Assembly: GCA_000469685.2 (NCBI GenBank)
Contig: LS997566.1
Span: 45,681,442-45,745,441, forward strand
Source of the DNA: Haemonchus contortus
Taxonomy: Eukaryota; Nematoda; Chromadorea; Rhabditida; Trichostrongylidae
Direction: 5' to 3'
DNA: 64,000 bases
The stretch's first letter is position 1. Each line of letters begins with the position of its first letter. Under the pieces are notes generated by a model that saw nothing but the letters and a program-made list of their open reading frames with translations, made no database searches and was not told the origin of the DNA. Shown one piece after another: positions 45,901 to 60,900 of this stretch. Both the position numbers and the translations under genes were made by a program.

Positions 45901-48900
45901 CACCTACTCTCAAATGATCAACCTTACCCATTCATCCTATATTCATCGTTGTTATGTGATAATGAGGGGCACCTTCCGGAACATTCCTTTCCTGGACCCA
46001 TAGACACCCTCACTAAGAGCAAATGCAAAGTCTAATAGAAAAAGGTGAAATATTGTACGGGATCTCGGCACACCCGCCGTCCTCCGATCGGGATCACAGT
46101 TGAGCCAACAAGGCTTCCTATCTTTCTTTAGCGCTCGGTTGGCTTCGTATTCATTGAACTCATAAATTTAATGAAAGCAAAACATATAAAACTAATTATG
46201 CGTAATAAATAATCATCGGGTATAGAGGCGAAACGAAGCACCGAACGATAAGAATGTACGCCAGCCCCTAAAAAAGTACAAGATCCACAAAATCCTCAAG
46301 ATAGTATCGAGTCGTCGAACACCCAAGGTAGATCCTTAACGCCGAGATTCTGAGTTAAAATGAAAGCTCTGATTCGCACAGAGTTTATATGAGCGCATTG
46401 GCAGTAGGAAGGAACTAATCACAATCCCGACTAACGCCGAAGGCACGGCGCATACCGAAGAGCGCGACAACTCAACCGTTCAGTTGAAAACTCGAAGTGG
46501 ATCTTAAAGTATTTCCATCTCTCCAGCAGTAGAAACTTCACGAATAGCTTCTCGTTCGTTAAGTTCTAGCAAATTTGATTCTATCACCCTCCTTTTCTTG
46601 ATATTCATGCTGAAAAACCTAAGCGAATTTTCAGAATTCCTAGAAGTTCAGCTAGAGAGTCTGGTTATCAGGGAAAAACGATCTTCAACAAGTCGTCCAA
46701 CAATTTCTCCTTGCCCACTCACTCAGATCCTTCTTCGGAACACAGATAGAGCATGTATTTGACAACGCAAAACAATTTGAATAATTCCCAAGTGTACATC
46801 CGGAGATCGAGTAGAGTATGTCTTGTCAATCTGTCACGAAACCCTCCGGATCAACATGAAAGTGTATACGAACGTTTTGAAATTTTCGAAAATCTTGAAA
46901 AACATCTAAAAATAACTCTCCCATACCCGAATGTGTGATTGACAAGTGGGAAATCCACTCTTCAAATTTATTGCTTATTATTTTATTTGAATTAAGATTA
47001 CTCCTGGGATAAGCTTTCAGATATTTCGGCTTCACTACTTGGGAGGGAAAAATACGGATGTGCGGCTTTTTTTTGCCCGTTAACAAGTCCTGTTTATGTT
47101 TACGGTTTTGGCAAAGATTCGTGTACAAAAAGAACAATTAGACAGAGCGAATAAGGTGGTCTCTTGGAAGTTTCGGAAAAGAGCACCACTTGGGAATGCG
47201 CACGCAATAGTTTTTCATCTCGCAAATATAAACGTAATTGGATGTGTATAGAGGGCATGCAACACTTCTTAATGACAGGCATTCACCCATAGCCTTAACA
47301 TTGACCACGGGTTGTGCCATGATTCGTGTTCCAAGTAAAACGATGCTCTAGGTACTGGGTTATCAGAAACCGTCCCGAAAAATGTATATTTCCATGTTGG
47401 AGGCAATCATAAGCAATTCTAGAAGCGATCATCCTTCCCTTATCACCCCTGCTCCTTCACCTACGGAATATTCTTTTTAAAAATGCTTCTGGCAGTGTAG
47501 CTCGAAAGCCGTTGAAGTGATCTACTGAATGAAGCGATTCATAAGTAAGTTCGACCAGGCAATCCAGGGTTCTCACTACCGCTACTTCTATCCGTAGCGA
47601 TGTAAATAGATATTAATATAAAGTTGATAAATCAACGGTGGTTTAGCATTCATTACCGTAGTGATTTACCGTAATAGAGAGACTTCCGTAATACCTTGAT
47701 GACATCGATGCTTCCGTTCTTCTCAATCACCACTTATTATAAAAAAAGCATGTGAGTCGTAATAGTGGTAGACTGGATGAAAAAGTACGAGCTAGGTTAA
47801 AAAAAAGTCAGGATCCCTAGAGCTTTTCCACCTCTCACCATCTTAAAGGAAGCTGATAAGAGGTCAGCCAAGACCTCTTTCCAGATTTTGTAATTATAGG
47901 TGAAACAAGACAGAAAATTTCATGCGAATGGTAAAGAGAGACAGAAGACCAGAAAAGGAAATAAACTAAAGAACAAAAACTAAGCGGGGAGCGTGCTAAA
48001 CTCTAACGGGCTCTGAAATACCTAGCTATTCTCCTCCACGATTGAGGAATTAAAGAAGTTTTGGGAGCGATAATTCAAACGTCAGCGAACGGCTATATCT
48101 CTGCAGACCCGCCTCTGACAGCGACGCAGCCATTTCTTCCCCATGGGACAAAAATGGCCAACCAGCCGAAATCGAGAGCCGAAGAGGAAAGGTCGTACTG
48201 AGAATTGGAAGAAGCACATGAACTAAGGTGGATCTATGCGATGGAAGTGCCTCTGGTACGCTACGAATAATAGGAAATCCAGTTTCAAAAATAGGCCGCC
48301 CAGCTCAACCGAGTTCCTCATTCTTTTGAGAACAAATACCTTGTATACGAAACGCCATACTGGACAGAAATCGGTCAGTTTCAAAGGCCCCGCTGAAATT
48401 CTACATGGAGACAACTTTCACCCTCAACAGGCGCCTCTTCCCCATGACCTCTGTTCTGGATGCGCACTGAAAGAAGTAAAAGCCAAAACACCGTGTAAAT
48501 TCGAAAAATTGAATCAAAGTGAATAAACAACGGTTTTCGACTTCTAACAGTGCTTTCTGAATCAAATCATGTTGCTGGCATCCTGAGAAAAGGAAATTTG
48601 CTGTGGAACGTCGTTTGTTGAGAGCTGTCTTTCCGAGCAGATCTGCTCCCGGGATATTCCCCATTAATGAGCACTATGGAACCCTGCATGGAGAAACCAA
48701 CTCCATGCAGGGTTCCAACATGGAACAAGGAACTAAGGAGAACACAATAAATAGCTTGGCTCCGATCAAAGTTCTTTTGGAGCTGAGCCGTGCATCGAGG
48801 AGATGTCTTTGCCTGGCTAACTCAGTATTGTGATAATAAATGAATTGTACGGCCTTACGGATAACCAACTGTTTAAGACGTTCACGTACGTACTGTAGTG

Positions 48901-51900
48901 AAAATCGAATAGAGAAAAGGAAAAAAGGAGAAAGAGTTTCAGGTGGAGACGGAGCGGATCTCAGCCAAAGAAACCCAGAACTGTTCTGCCTCTTTCCGGG
49001 CCCTGATTTGAAAATAACTTGTGACAACAACTGAATGTGTGGTTGGCAATATCCGCCGCTATGCATTCGACTGAACAAGTAACCCTTTCCTTTATCCGGA
49101 GAAGAAATTCATGAGCAGTCACCAATACCAGGGAACAATGACCATAAAAAGTTGACGCAAGCCACCCCTATATATGGCTTGAACATACATAGCTTGAAGC
49201 AACAATCATGGCTTCGACTGCAAGATACAATGAAGTGCCATCATCAGGAGGGTGGGTGATGCAGTGAGCAACAGTGCCACATAACCCTTTCACAGCAAGT
49301 GGATGGATCCAATCAAGCCAACCCACTTCTTTCCTTCTGAGTTTCCGAGGAGGGACACCCATACACAATACTACCATCATGGTCTATTACTATTGCAAAG
49401 TTAAATGTCCTCTTGTTAGTTAGTAAAAGTTGAATGCATGGCGCACTGATTGCTCCTAAGAGTCTGTTCCTTCCTAATCAGACCAATAGTAAGTTAACCT
49501 TGTTGGCTTGGAGATGGAAGTTCGGACGCTAGAAGAAATTTAGATTCTAAGAAATTGCAGGCAGCCTTTGGTTTCCATTTATAGGGGAGGCATTTCTGAT
49601 CAAATAAAAATGATAAATATCGATCGCCCTTCAATATTTCATCAAAAAGTGCATTGAGTTGAGAGTTTTTGATTTAGACTATTTTATAACGACACTGTCT
49701 GCCACTTTATTGACAAATCTAATTCTCAAGATTTAATAACTATGAGCTCATTATGAACATACTCACGAGTTCAAAGAAACCGAGCACAACTCGAGCACAA
49801 AGAACGATATATGACTGATTCATTTTCGATAGTTCCATCAGAATCTTACCCCATTAATAGGCTAGAATAGTTCAGCAGAAATTCGCTAGCACTCGTGATG
49901 GATGCAAATCGGATAAACGCTATGTCGTTCGTGGGATCCACTAACTGCTAATCTCCGAAATTCCTCCCGAGGTTTCGGAGCAAAGGCTCAGCAAAGGGGA
50001 AAAAAGCTTGCAAGTGGGACGAGTATTCATATTTGAAAACGGAGTAACATAGTAGTAAATTCGATTGCGTTCGGTTCATTAGGGGAAATTCAATTGAAAC
50101 TACTCCGTTGATTGTTTGAAAACCCGAGAAAAAAACAAAAGCATCCAGTGAAGCGGAAGTTCCGGAAAGTTACGCCTCATAAATGAGTAGCGAACACTAC
50201 GGGGCTCCCGTTCGAGATCCTCCCTAGGCAACATGTTCCCCATACAGGAATTGAGATCTGGAAAAAAGATAGGTCGACAACCTGTTAAGCAGCTAGCCTC
50301 CGTATGCTGGTAATCAGCTGAAACCAGCTCCAAATACCATTAAAGTTTCAAGCGGAAGCTATATGCATGGCGTAATCCGGGACAGGATTGGTCAATCAGT
50401 TTGCAGAGTACGCTATAAGTCCTACCACGTTTGTTGTAACAAATTAGCGGTCGACATTTGGCAGTTACCGTTCTAAACTCAGAGCAAGTCTTCCATAGAG
50501 CCCCGAGAGAAAATCCTACTCAGGGATATAAAATGACTGCGGATACCTTTGGGACCAGCAAATCTTTTCTTATACAACCTGAATGCCGACCCAGTCAATC
50601 ACTAACAAGAACAGAGCCAAAACCAACCTCAGAGTCAAAGATTTTGAAGTGCTTTCCCAAACTTGTAGATGGTGAATGTAGTGAGGAGAAAACAAACATG
50701 TCCTCCAGTCCTACGGAAGGATCATGACTGCAAGCTAAAAGCTGTATAAATCAGCTGTTAGAATAGAATTTTAGACTCCTGTCTTTCTAGCATGCGCCAC
50801 GCAGTCTACTTCAGTTGAAATTCCGAAGGAGCTCCAAACTCATATAATGCCACTAGCGCAAAGGGTCTGAAATGTGAACGGAATTTCCTTTTTTGACGGA
50901 ATCTGGCACCAGTCAACTTTCAAACTCCGAAAAAAGAAGAGATCTCACTGTCTTTGACAATGAAACCAGTTTAGTTCTGAGCTTGATTTTTTATCGTATA
51001 CCCTATGGCTAAGACTATCTTCCCTGTATGAAAAAAATTTCCGGGAATGTTCCCATGGCAGAAATTCGGGACAAGTAGGGCATTTTGGAGAGCACTAGCT
51101 TCCAAAGTCAGTTCAAGAATTTGTGACCGTCTTTCGATGCAGGCAGTGGTGAGTTTCACCCGGGATCAAGAATGGGCAGATAGTTTTTAGGCAGTTATTG
51201 AAACCCACAAAAGTCATTTGTAGCACTTGCAGATAAGCTTAGAATAGCCCGATACCCTAGTTTACCCAGGTCCGCCCCCTCTTTATTCACTCCTCTGTTC
51301 TTTGCTTTCGATACAAAAACGAATTGGTGAAAGCATAAGCTCCCGAAGCCAAACCGTCGATCGAAAATTTCTACACAAAAAAACAGAACTGAGAGTTAAA
51401 ACAACTTTCGAGCAAAATTTCCGACGAATATTTATTTTACTTTGCGAAAATTACTTTTTACTTTTTTTTACTTTTTTCCAATTCGATTCAGTCTTCAGCA
51501 AAACCAGATGGACCTCGTAATCAGAAAGAGAAATATGGATTGTCCTAATTCAAGTTATCATCCCAGAGCCTCATTGAGACCTTGAACATGTGGGTCGAGA
51601 TAGCCAGATGAAAATGAGAAGCATCGAAGAAATACTCTAGTAAGGATTACGGTATAGGCCGACATCGCGTCGTTGTGGTGATATCGGGAATTGTCATTTT
51701 TGTGAATCGCCGTCAAGAAAAATCTTGAAAATAATGGGATGACAGGAGTGATGGCCAGTCTTCAGAAAAAACGACACCATAGAGACGATGAAAACGACGA
51801 TTTTCATGAAATATGAATGTGTATCGATAAAAGATGTGCTACTGGCGGCAATCGAATGGCAACAAGAAAGGTTTACAACATATGAACTGTCAACTTTAGA

Positions 51901-54900
51901 CAGTAGGGGTTGAAGGACAAAGGCTGTGAAGGAAAGAGATGTTTCGTTGGTGTACATGTGCATTTTGGGGGATACGGCTTTCAGTCAAATGTGGAGAGGT
52001 AGCTACTGCATCCAGATACAGAAATTGGCGATTTCTCCCATAATCAGGAGTGGGCAGGCGGTTCATGGCGTGAATCAGGTGTTTTCAGATAAATTATATT
52101 GAAAGTATTCGCTTTTGAAGTTACAAAACAGTTTGACAACCCTAGCAGACCACCTTTTCAATCTCCCCCACCCCTGTCCCAAATGGGTAAAACTCAGAAT
52201 GTACCAACTCCTCCTTCAGAGCCCTCCGAGGTTTTTCTGTTGGAAGGACAAAGGAGCAGGTGCTGTGGAGTCGAATGAGATCACATACGCTTGTTAGAAG
52301 GAATTCTCTTGAAGCCTTCATGACTGACCGCATCTTCTACCTATTAGAAACTGCCTGGAAAACAATATGAAAAAGATCCCTCTGCTTCGTACTCAGGGCA
52401 GAGATTTCTCTTCTCTGCGCTCTACGTGACACCGCAAACTGGTTTCAAAACTTTATTAATAAGTAGGTGTCAACCAACAATACAAAATGATTTATCAAAT
52501 ATGGGAAATTCCACGAAAAAAAAGCTAGAAACGCAGAGTTTAATTCATTTTCCACGGAACTTTCAGGAATTTTTGTCGGTTCGTTTCATTGCTCAACTTA
52601 ACTCTTCCAATCATAAAAGCAGAAATCTCGTCTGAAAATCAACCCGACTAGGCTCATACCTACACCCTACCTTGTTGACCAACGGAAAGTTCATAACCGA
52701 TTTAACATATATGTCAAGATTTACTGATCACAAAAACCTATTAATAACCTGGTAATCGATACCATATACTCAGGAATCGATTACCAGTTTATTGGTAGGT
52801 TTTTGTGGTCAGTCAATCTTTCCGCGCCTTTTAAAGGGTCCAAAAAATGAGAGTATGAACAGAAAGAGGGCAATTTTGCGTGAAATGGACCGTGTGTCCT
52901 ATGTCCAACGTCTTTTTTCATAAATTGTTATAAGTAAAGTGCGAGATTGGTGGATTGCTCGAGAAGATTATAAAATTCCCATGAGCCAGGTTTTGAATGA
53001 GAGATTGGCAGACGGCGGAAAGCCAACGGAGAACTCGATGGCACCAGCAATGTACATATGTATGTACACATGACATAGGCGGGGACTTGAAGAACTTCCT
53101 ACACAAAGGATTGCGGTAAATTTGTGTAACCATGATAAGCAAAGTTACTTTCAGTGGTGCATGAAAATATGTAGCAGCATTGTCTCGTCCTCTCAGTATA
53201 CGCCATGTATCCGAAACCTTTGCAAAAGTACAAAGCAATTCTAAGGCATGTATGCATAAATATTCCCGATTTGGGAAGCTACTCCCCTATCATAAATTCA
53301 CTCTGCACCCGTGCTCACAAATGGGAATTCGGCAGATATGGGAGTGGGAAGATAGAGCGAGTGGTCATTCTAATACGCCGCTATGACAACGTAAAAAAAC
53401 CACCGTGCACCCTCGGCTATTGTCTCCAAAACGGGGTTTGAGGTTGGATGCAACCCCCGTTGGACAATAAATTTGGAACTTCTCCCTCATTTCGAATCAG
53501 AACCCACAACATCAAGCTCTCACGTATTTATTTATTTACTTATTTACTCTACTCATTTTTTTCCCAAAAACACGTCCAAGATCCTTGCATAATTAGAATC
53601 TCGCTGCACTTTTTCAACTATTGATAAGGGAGAAAAGATGAAAAAATGAGAGAAGCAAAATTGCGGACTGAAAAAAGTTGCGGACTAAAAAAAGAAGGAA
53701 AGATTTAGGGGTGAAAAAAGAGGAAAGGAAATACGAAGCTTAAGCAGTACTAAAAAGTGTTGAGAATATGTGTAATTTTGATTTTCACATTAGAATCTTC
53801 TCGATTTTCACGCTATTATTAATTTACTATTTTGATATGGAAAAGGCGCTTAATATTAGAATAAATGAATAATGCCCTGATGGCTGATCAAACGTTATCA
53901 GAATTTGGTAATGCCAATTTTGAGCCTAGGACTTAAGGGAAAACTTAAAATCCAGTTTCCCGGAAACCATCATGATTATCGGGTTGGATTTCAACGAAAA
54001 GAACCCCAATTTCACACCATTCAATCCAGCGAACATGCTTTTCGAGGTCGAGCCTCGCTCACTCAAGGAGCCATCCCTTCCTAGAATGAGCCGATTTTTG
54101 TCCTGGAATGACGTCAAGCCTTTGCTATTGCTTGTTAGCTTGCTATTGCTATCTTACAATGAAATTATAAGGTTAAGAAACTTCTGCGATGATTCGGAGG
54201 TATTTTTGGGGTAATTTCTTTCACGAAGCCAAAATTCAAGGCATAGAATAGCAAGTTAGACACTTTGAAGAGCCGCTCATCATAGGATCATAGGAAGGGG
54301 TAGGAACCATAAAGGAACGAGCCAATTGGACCAATAAACTATCTATGGAGCAGTAATAGTAAATAAAAACAAAGCAATAACCGGAACATTGATATGTCGA
54401 AAGCGGAAATCGGATATGTTCGAGGCAGTAACTTATGTCTAGTAGTTAAGGTATCAATTCCAGCAGTTAAGAAGTACCTGCTGCTAGGAAAATCAAAAGG
54501 TAAAGGTAAACAAATCCATGGGGAGGGGAACAACTGTAGGCCCAAATTAGGCCCATAACAACATGTTGGACGACTCTTAGTTGGCCAACTATGGGAAAGC
54601 AGAGTGGGTGAGTCAATAGCGGCTCTGAAATGTCAAGCATCTAGGGCTTGGCGAATTTCGTTACCCCCATTTGTCGTCAGACAGCATCGTTTTGACAAGT
54701 TCGAAGGGGAGGGTACGGGGAGGTGACGAGTTGGCTGATGCTTGCGCATAGCCCGACCACGACTCAATCCATGTCCCACGCATTTCGCCATATCAAACTC
54801 GTGGGCATTTGCGAGCTGATGAGTTTCGCACGACAAAAAGCTCCCACTTCCTGCGGATATCTTGGGGAATCGGATTTCCATCACATTTTTAGACCTGCTT

Positions 54901-57900
54901 ACTAGAGTTTCCTGGACCCTTGCAAGCATGATTTGTGACGGCATGCCTGTCCCACGCAGTACCGTAGGTAAGTATGAAAAGACATAATGAACTCCCCGTC
55001 AAAAAATAATTGTTACAGTATGTCGGCTTAATAATTTATAACATATACTTTATTCAAATGTATATATAGGTTTATGTGGGAAGAATCGGAAATTCCATGA
55101 TTGTCCAGGTTCTCCCATGACTCTCTGGGAGCTTCAAGAAGAGCTTAAAGGGCGCCAGTCCTTGTATGTCCATAACACAGCAAGAGATTTCACAACATCG
55201 CAGTCGGTTACCCGATCGAGTTAAATCTTCGACCTTTCTGTAGCAGGCTGTGAAACGTCGGAACAGGGTGTCCACAGAATCTCTTAGCAGGGGCTTTGAT
55301 GCCGACAGTTGACACAGGTTTCGGGAATTCAGGGGAGGGGGGGGGGGGGGGGGAATGCCCAGATTCGAACACGTGAAGAAGTACGTGTTGAAAAAGTTGG
55401 CCCGTTATATGGGTAAATAAGCAGGGTAACGGGAGCTCGATATGTCATGCTTATACGCGTGGATAGTGTCCTTCCATAGAAAGCAAATGGGAGCTTCCAG
55501 AATATTCCGGGAGAATTCTGGACCTACGAGGAATTTTCGGCCTCTGATTCCCGTACTACCTGATATGTATATTATTATATAAAACCTTATAGGTCGCATT
55601 GTTGTAAAAGCAAGCAGACAAATATGCGTTCTCCAATTGAATAAGTGAACAAATGAATAGATAAATAAATAATAGAAAATTGTAAGGGGAATCAAATCGC
55701 AGCTTAAACCAAAGATTAATAGAGATTTTTGAGCTTTGAGGAGATCTTTGAGAAGATGATCCGATAATTCTATGAGAAGCATTCGATTTCAATACATCCA
55801 CAGCACATATGAGTCTGTTTGACGTCATATGATCCGCTGAGCACTTAAATCCCCGAACTCTTGAGGAAATCTGGTGAGAAGATCTCAACAGCTCTGTCAA
55901 TCATAGCCGTTGACACGCTAGAAGATTGCTGGAGCATTCCCAGGGGTTTGAATTTCTCGAACTCCCGTGAGACAGATGGAATTAAAGTTGTTCGAAGAAA
56001 AAGTTGTCACTGGAACGCCAGAGACTTTCCAGCAAGGAATAAGGCACAACAAAACGAGAAGCGGGAGCTTGACTTAGGAGATATCCTTATGGACCAGTAG
56101 GTCAAAGTGGTCCAGGAGTTGCTGCCTAGGGTGGCGAGAGGTAATGGTGAATTTCCAACACGGGAAGAAGCTTTCCTATAGAGAATGTACTATACTGCCG
56201 GGTGATCTGAAGAGGTACTTCCTGCTGGTAATTATTCAGTGAATTCAATAGTTTTTCCTGTTTCAGTGGCTGTATATGTATCTCCTTTTCGGAGGTAACT
56301 CTATTGTTTTTTCCTCCCTCTTGCCGTAGCGGATGTCGCATTATGGGTTTGACCTGTTGAAATTGCCAGCATCCTATAGATTATTGTATAACTACGGTTC
56401 ACAAATTGTTACATGGTTCCGATTATTAGATTATTATGAAGCAAGGTTGAGCCCTTTGTTTCCCCATCCTAAATTATCGAAACAAAAAAAAATAATGCTA
56501 AGCGGATAAGACCCCATTAATAGCCGAAATGCAACTTATCTCGTTCAAAACCCGCCCACTTTGGAGAACGCCCGCCCAGACCTATTTAGGTCCCACCCAC
56601 TTCCCTTTGCATTCCACCGATGATGGGGTCGTTCTGCACTCGTAGAAAATTTCCTCTTGCTTCTCTATCAATCGTTTAGGTGCAGTAACAATTTATGAGC
56701 ATTCCAGAGTATAAACAATAAACATTCGGGTAAACATTAACGTGACAGAGTAAAAATAAAGACAAAATGTGATTTTGACCGGAAAAGCGATAGAGTTCCC
56801 TTGTGGTCGAACACATTCGGTATAGTAGCACTCACTTTTGCTACAACCATGATGTATGAGGCAACCAAACCCAATCTGACCTTTGCAATTCACCCAAAAT
56901 ACTATAGGTTTCCGTAATTTTTTACGATTGATGAAATTAGAACTTACCTGGTAACTAATTCTGTAGCCTACCTCTTTTTCTAGCTTAATAACAACCTCCA
57001 AAGAAAGATCATGGCAATTCTCCTACCTCACATTCCATCCTTCCGCTGGGCCTCAGAACTTGGGGGCGTTGTTCGTGGGCGATACTTCGGAGCAAGTCAG
57101 AAGTCGAAGAAGTCTTGTAGCAGTGTACACCACATGGGCGGATAACGAACAGAACATGCAACCCTTGAAAGCGGATGATGTAATCCACTCGAGCACAACA
57201 TTGTTTACAAAACACTTACTGCGGTAAACATGTGCAGTAAATGTAGTACCGTATCAACATAGGTAGAATACCGTAAAAAAGAAAAATAACAAGTGGAATT
57301 GAAAAAGAAGACAGAAACCAAAAGCAGTCATCAGAGCGATGTGAAAACGCGCTCGAAAGTGTTCCAGGATAATCAATCGATAATGGAGCTGATCATTGCT
57401 TGATCTATCTCATTCTACCGATGATCTCCTACTGTGAATGCCGAAATATAATTGTAAATGAGACCGAAAAGAGATACCAGTTGACTAACGAGTGATTTGT
57501 AAAGGCCTTGGCCTTCAGTAGAATTTTGCGGGTTACTAGTGACTTTCTATGAAACTGTAAAAATTGTCGGAAAAATACTGGTAAGCCATCGCCTCGCACC
57601 AGTAATCCAGAGAATTTCCTAAATTTTCACTGTGAGGATCATTCATCCGGAGCTAAATTGTATCTCCTTTCATCTCCCGAAACGAAGAGCTACATCTTTA
57701 TGGAAATGTATGGACGTCTTAAGGGACAGTCTCCTTGGTGGTTCACCGCAAAATGTAGATTGCTGTAACAGGACGTATTTTCTGGTTGTAAAAAATTTTT
57801 GTCCTCTCTAAAGTTCTAAGCATCTTGCACAGGCGCGTGCATCTGCGAAGCGGTTCGGATTGATCTGCACGAATCGATAGAATGTTACAAACCAGTCTAG

Positions 57901-60900
57901 CTTGGTTGACGCACAGCCAGACCATCCCCAAACCATAGACCATTTTGCAAATTGACTACAATCGACCGTGGATGGTTCATGAGCTGGTTGCCCAATTGCC
58001 AAGAAACTGTGAAATCAACAAGGTGATGAAAAAAGCCAAGTTTCAAGCTCGGAACAAAACTTGAATCCCGCTATTTTTTGAATTCTGCCTACGCGTCACA
58101 CCCCATTGGCCCGGCATGTTCCTTAAGTTTACCCAAATTCATAGGGCTTGTGATGTTTCTACTTATTGTCAGATAACAGATAATACTTCCTAATAACCTT
58201 TTGTAATTGATTTTTTCGCATATTTCCCAAATATAGCAGGTGCAATTTAAGGCTCGTGGAAAGAGGAAATAATGTGACGATTTACACGATGCTACATAAA
58301 TCAATTGGTCCACTCGGTAAAGGAGTGAACACTCTCGAGACTGTACTTAGACGTGAGTGCGGATGTTTCTGCGTAGTTTCTCCTGGTGTCTTTTGTGTTG
58401 TCTCCTTCTACTTCCACTTACAAGTTCTTAAAGATAAGCACTGGATCAGATTTCAGCAGATCAGCCCACGAGAGATCAACAAACGGTGGATACGCTTTTT
58501 TGGAATTTTGAGATGAAGCCGGAAATTTTTGAAGCACCACATAAGATTAGCTACGATTATATGATGTATTCACTGGAAGACGGTGAGTATTCTGCCAAGC
58601 CATTTCGAGTTTGAAGAGTGGAGTCATAGAGTGCGCCACGTATTCGACTCTACCTTCGAAAATTGGGAGAATTTTGGTGAGCTATGGATTGATTCAGTGG
58701 ATTCAGTGGCAATATCCTTCTAAATCTTTAACACCCCGAAAAATGATCCGTAGTAATATGGTCTCGTAGGAGATGAGTACTAAAAGGCACCAGCCTCCAG
58801 TGGAATGGAGGTAAATGGCGCTGTTGCGATAAAACATGCTGGAAATTGAGTTTTACTCACTCAGCTCGTCCGAAGGGCGGATGGCTGGTTCCCACTGAGT
58901 TTCTGGTTACTTGAACCAGGTGCGAAGGAAAGGTTTCTTTCCCGGATTCAATTTACCGGACTAATTTCGCTACTACTAAGGTTTCAGTCCTAAACCGTTT
59001 CGCCAAAACCACCAAATGAACGGTTAGAGGCAGATTGCACTGTGGGTGTGTAGTCTAGTTGGGAACTACCACGACCCAAGTGGCTGATCTTTCCTTACTG
59101 GTTGACAACGTATCCAACGTCTCTGTATTGAATGAGTTCCCTAGCTGAATTTGTGATTGAATACTGCAGTAGTATCCGCTCCTACTCATTATGACTACCA
59201 ATAGCTCTATGGTCAGTCGTTCTGCCTGTAATGGCTACAGTCACAGTAAAAATCCTAATATTTGCAGAGACTTTTCAAAAAGTTATGGATACTCGATGGG
59301 ATGTTGTTATTTTGGACGAGTTGTTCGCAGTTGCTCAAGGAGCCATGGCATTGGCTTTACGTGAAAAATATGGAACGAAGCTCGCCACTTTTGCGACCAC
59401 AGGTATCTCTAGATTTACTATCAACCCAAAAATTTCAAAAAGAGGGTCAAGGGATGACTATAGGACCACCAGAGTTCTAGCGTGGGGTGATGGAAGAGGG
59501 CCATCACGAAGGGCATGCTGCTGGGGTCCACAATTTTTGAAGAAAAAATTCATAAATTCTAGTGAAGTTCTGCCAAAACAGTGATCATTTCCAGAACAGC
59601 AGTTTGAAAGCGTGCATATAGATACTTTACCATTAATTACATACAAAATGTACTATCTATTACACTATTATCGATCATAATAGTGTACATTTTATACAGA
59701 TTTCTCTAATCAATACAGCGTTTACAGAGGATTCTCACGCAATCCTATCATAACCCCAGAGTAAGTGTTTTTACAAATGCTGGTATATACAGTAGCGCTC
59801 AAAAGTATTCGGCTAACTTTAACTCGCCGTTACTTTTTTCCCAGTGAAGCAAATCGCATGAAATTTTGATATATCAAGCAGAAGTATACAGGGTGGGCCA
59901 AAATTATGATTACAGCGCGCGCTGACGTTCATAGCAAATTTTTTCTGAGTTCATAACAATTCATTGAATTTCTTCCATTTCACAGAGTAGCTTACGTTAT
60001 TACCTTTCTAATGATAAAGACTTTTGACAGATTTTGAAAATAATATAAGCGTAACTAGCCCGTGAATCAAACGTTGCTTTGCATTTACAAGCACTTTTGG
60101 CACGGTGCATCTACAGACGAACTAGCGTAACAAGGCAGGTGGTGCATTCAACCATAAGACGCTCTCGAGAGTTGGGAACAATTGCAGATAGGAGTGGTAA
60201 ACCAAGGAGATCTGTGGTTATATTTAGGAGATGTTTTAAGGAAACAGGGCAAAGGTCTACGTAGCAGCAAAATTCATTCTGAGTCAAAAAAGGCTAAATG
60301 AATAGATACCTCACGAAATTTTCTGCGTGAAATCGTGAAGCATCACCTGCACAACGGGACCCTTATACGATCAGAAAGTGATCTCCCCAGTGAGCAGGTT
60401 AAAGAGAAGAGAAAGGTTGGCTAACAAAAGCTGCTTGTCGCATCCGAAAAAATTGTCGTATGGAATTCCTGTTCATCGACGAAAAGATATTCCCACTGAA
60501 ATACGCGCTCAATAAGTAGAGCGATAAGATCTATATGAAGCTTAAATGAATGAAAGTGATACAGCGTCTGGCTCACTAACTTTCTGTGATGGCCTGTGCT
60601 AGCGTCACCGCCGAGGCAAAGACACCGATTATTCTTGTAAATTATGTAGTGAAATTTGGCTAGGAGGCCTGTTTGATCTCTTCGTGCGCGATAGGACACT
60701 TTGGTGATTCGAACCGATCATATTGTCAAGATGAAACTCCAGACCGCAGAACAGAAATTGCCTAAAAATTTCGTAAAAGGGGTTTCTTGACTTCATAACT
60801 TTCGATCAGTGACCACTCTGGAGCCCTGACCTAAATCCCATGAATGTCTCCATGTGGTCAGCCTCTGAGATGAGAGCATCCTTCAGTCCAAACAAGAGAA

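Larger units (their letters stand above)
43055..58251. other. UGT intron 1 (15.2 kb)
   Basis: The donor is AAAG/GTACGC and the acceptor AATTTAAG/G. Inside I recognise a SINE (44266), an exon-like stretch (45448), two hairpins (48677 and 52716), a poly-G tract (55337) and a Helitron relic (56545). A possible coding scrap at 43181-43268 (PLPWKPSEAIVTSDCTFPPI) has an acceptor and donor but no partner. Other open frames look random. Confidence 0.75.
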
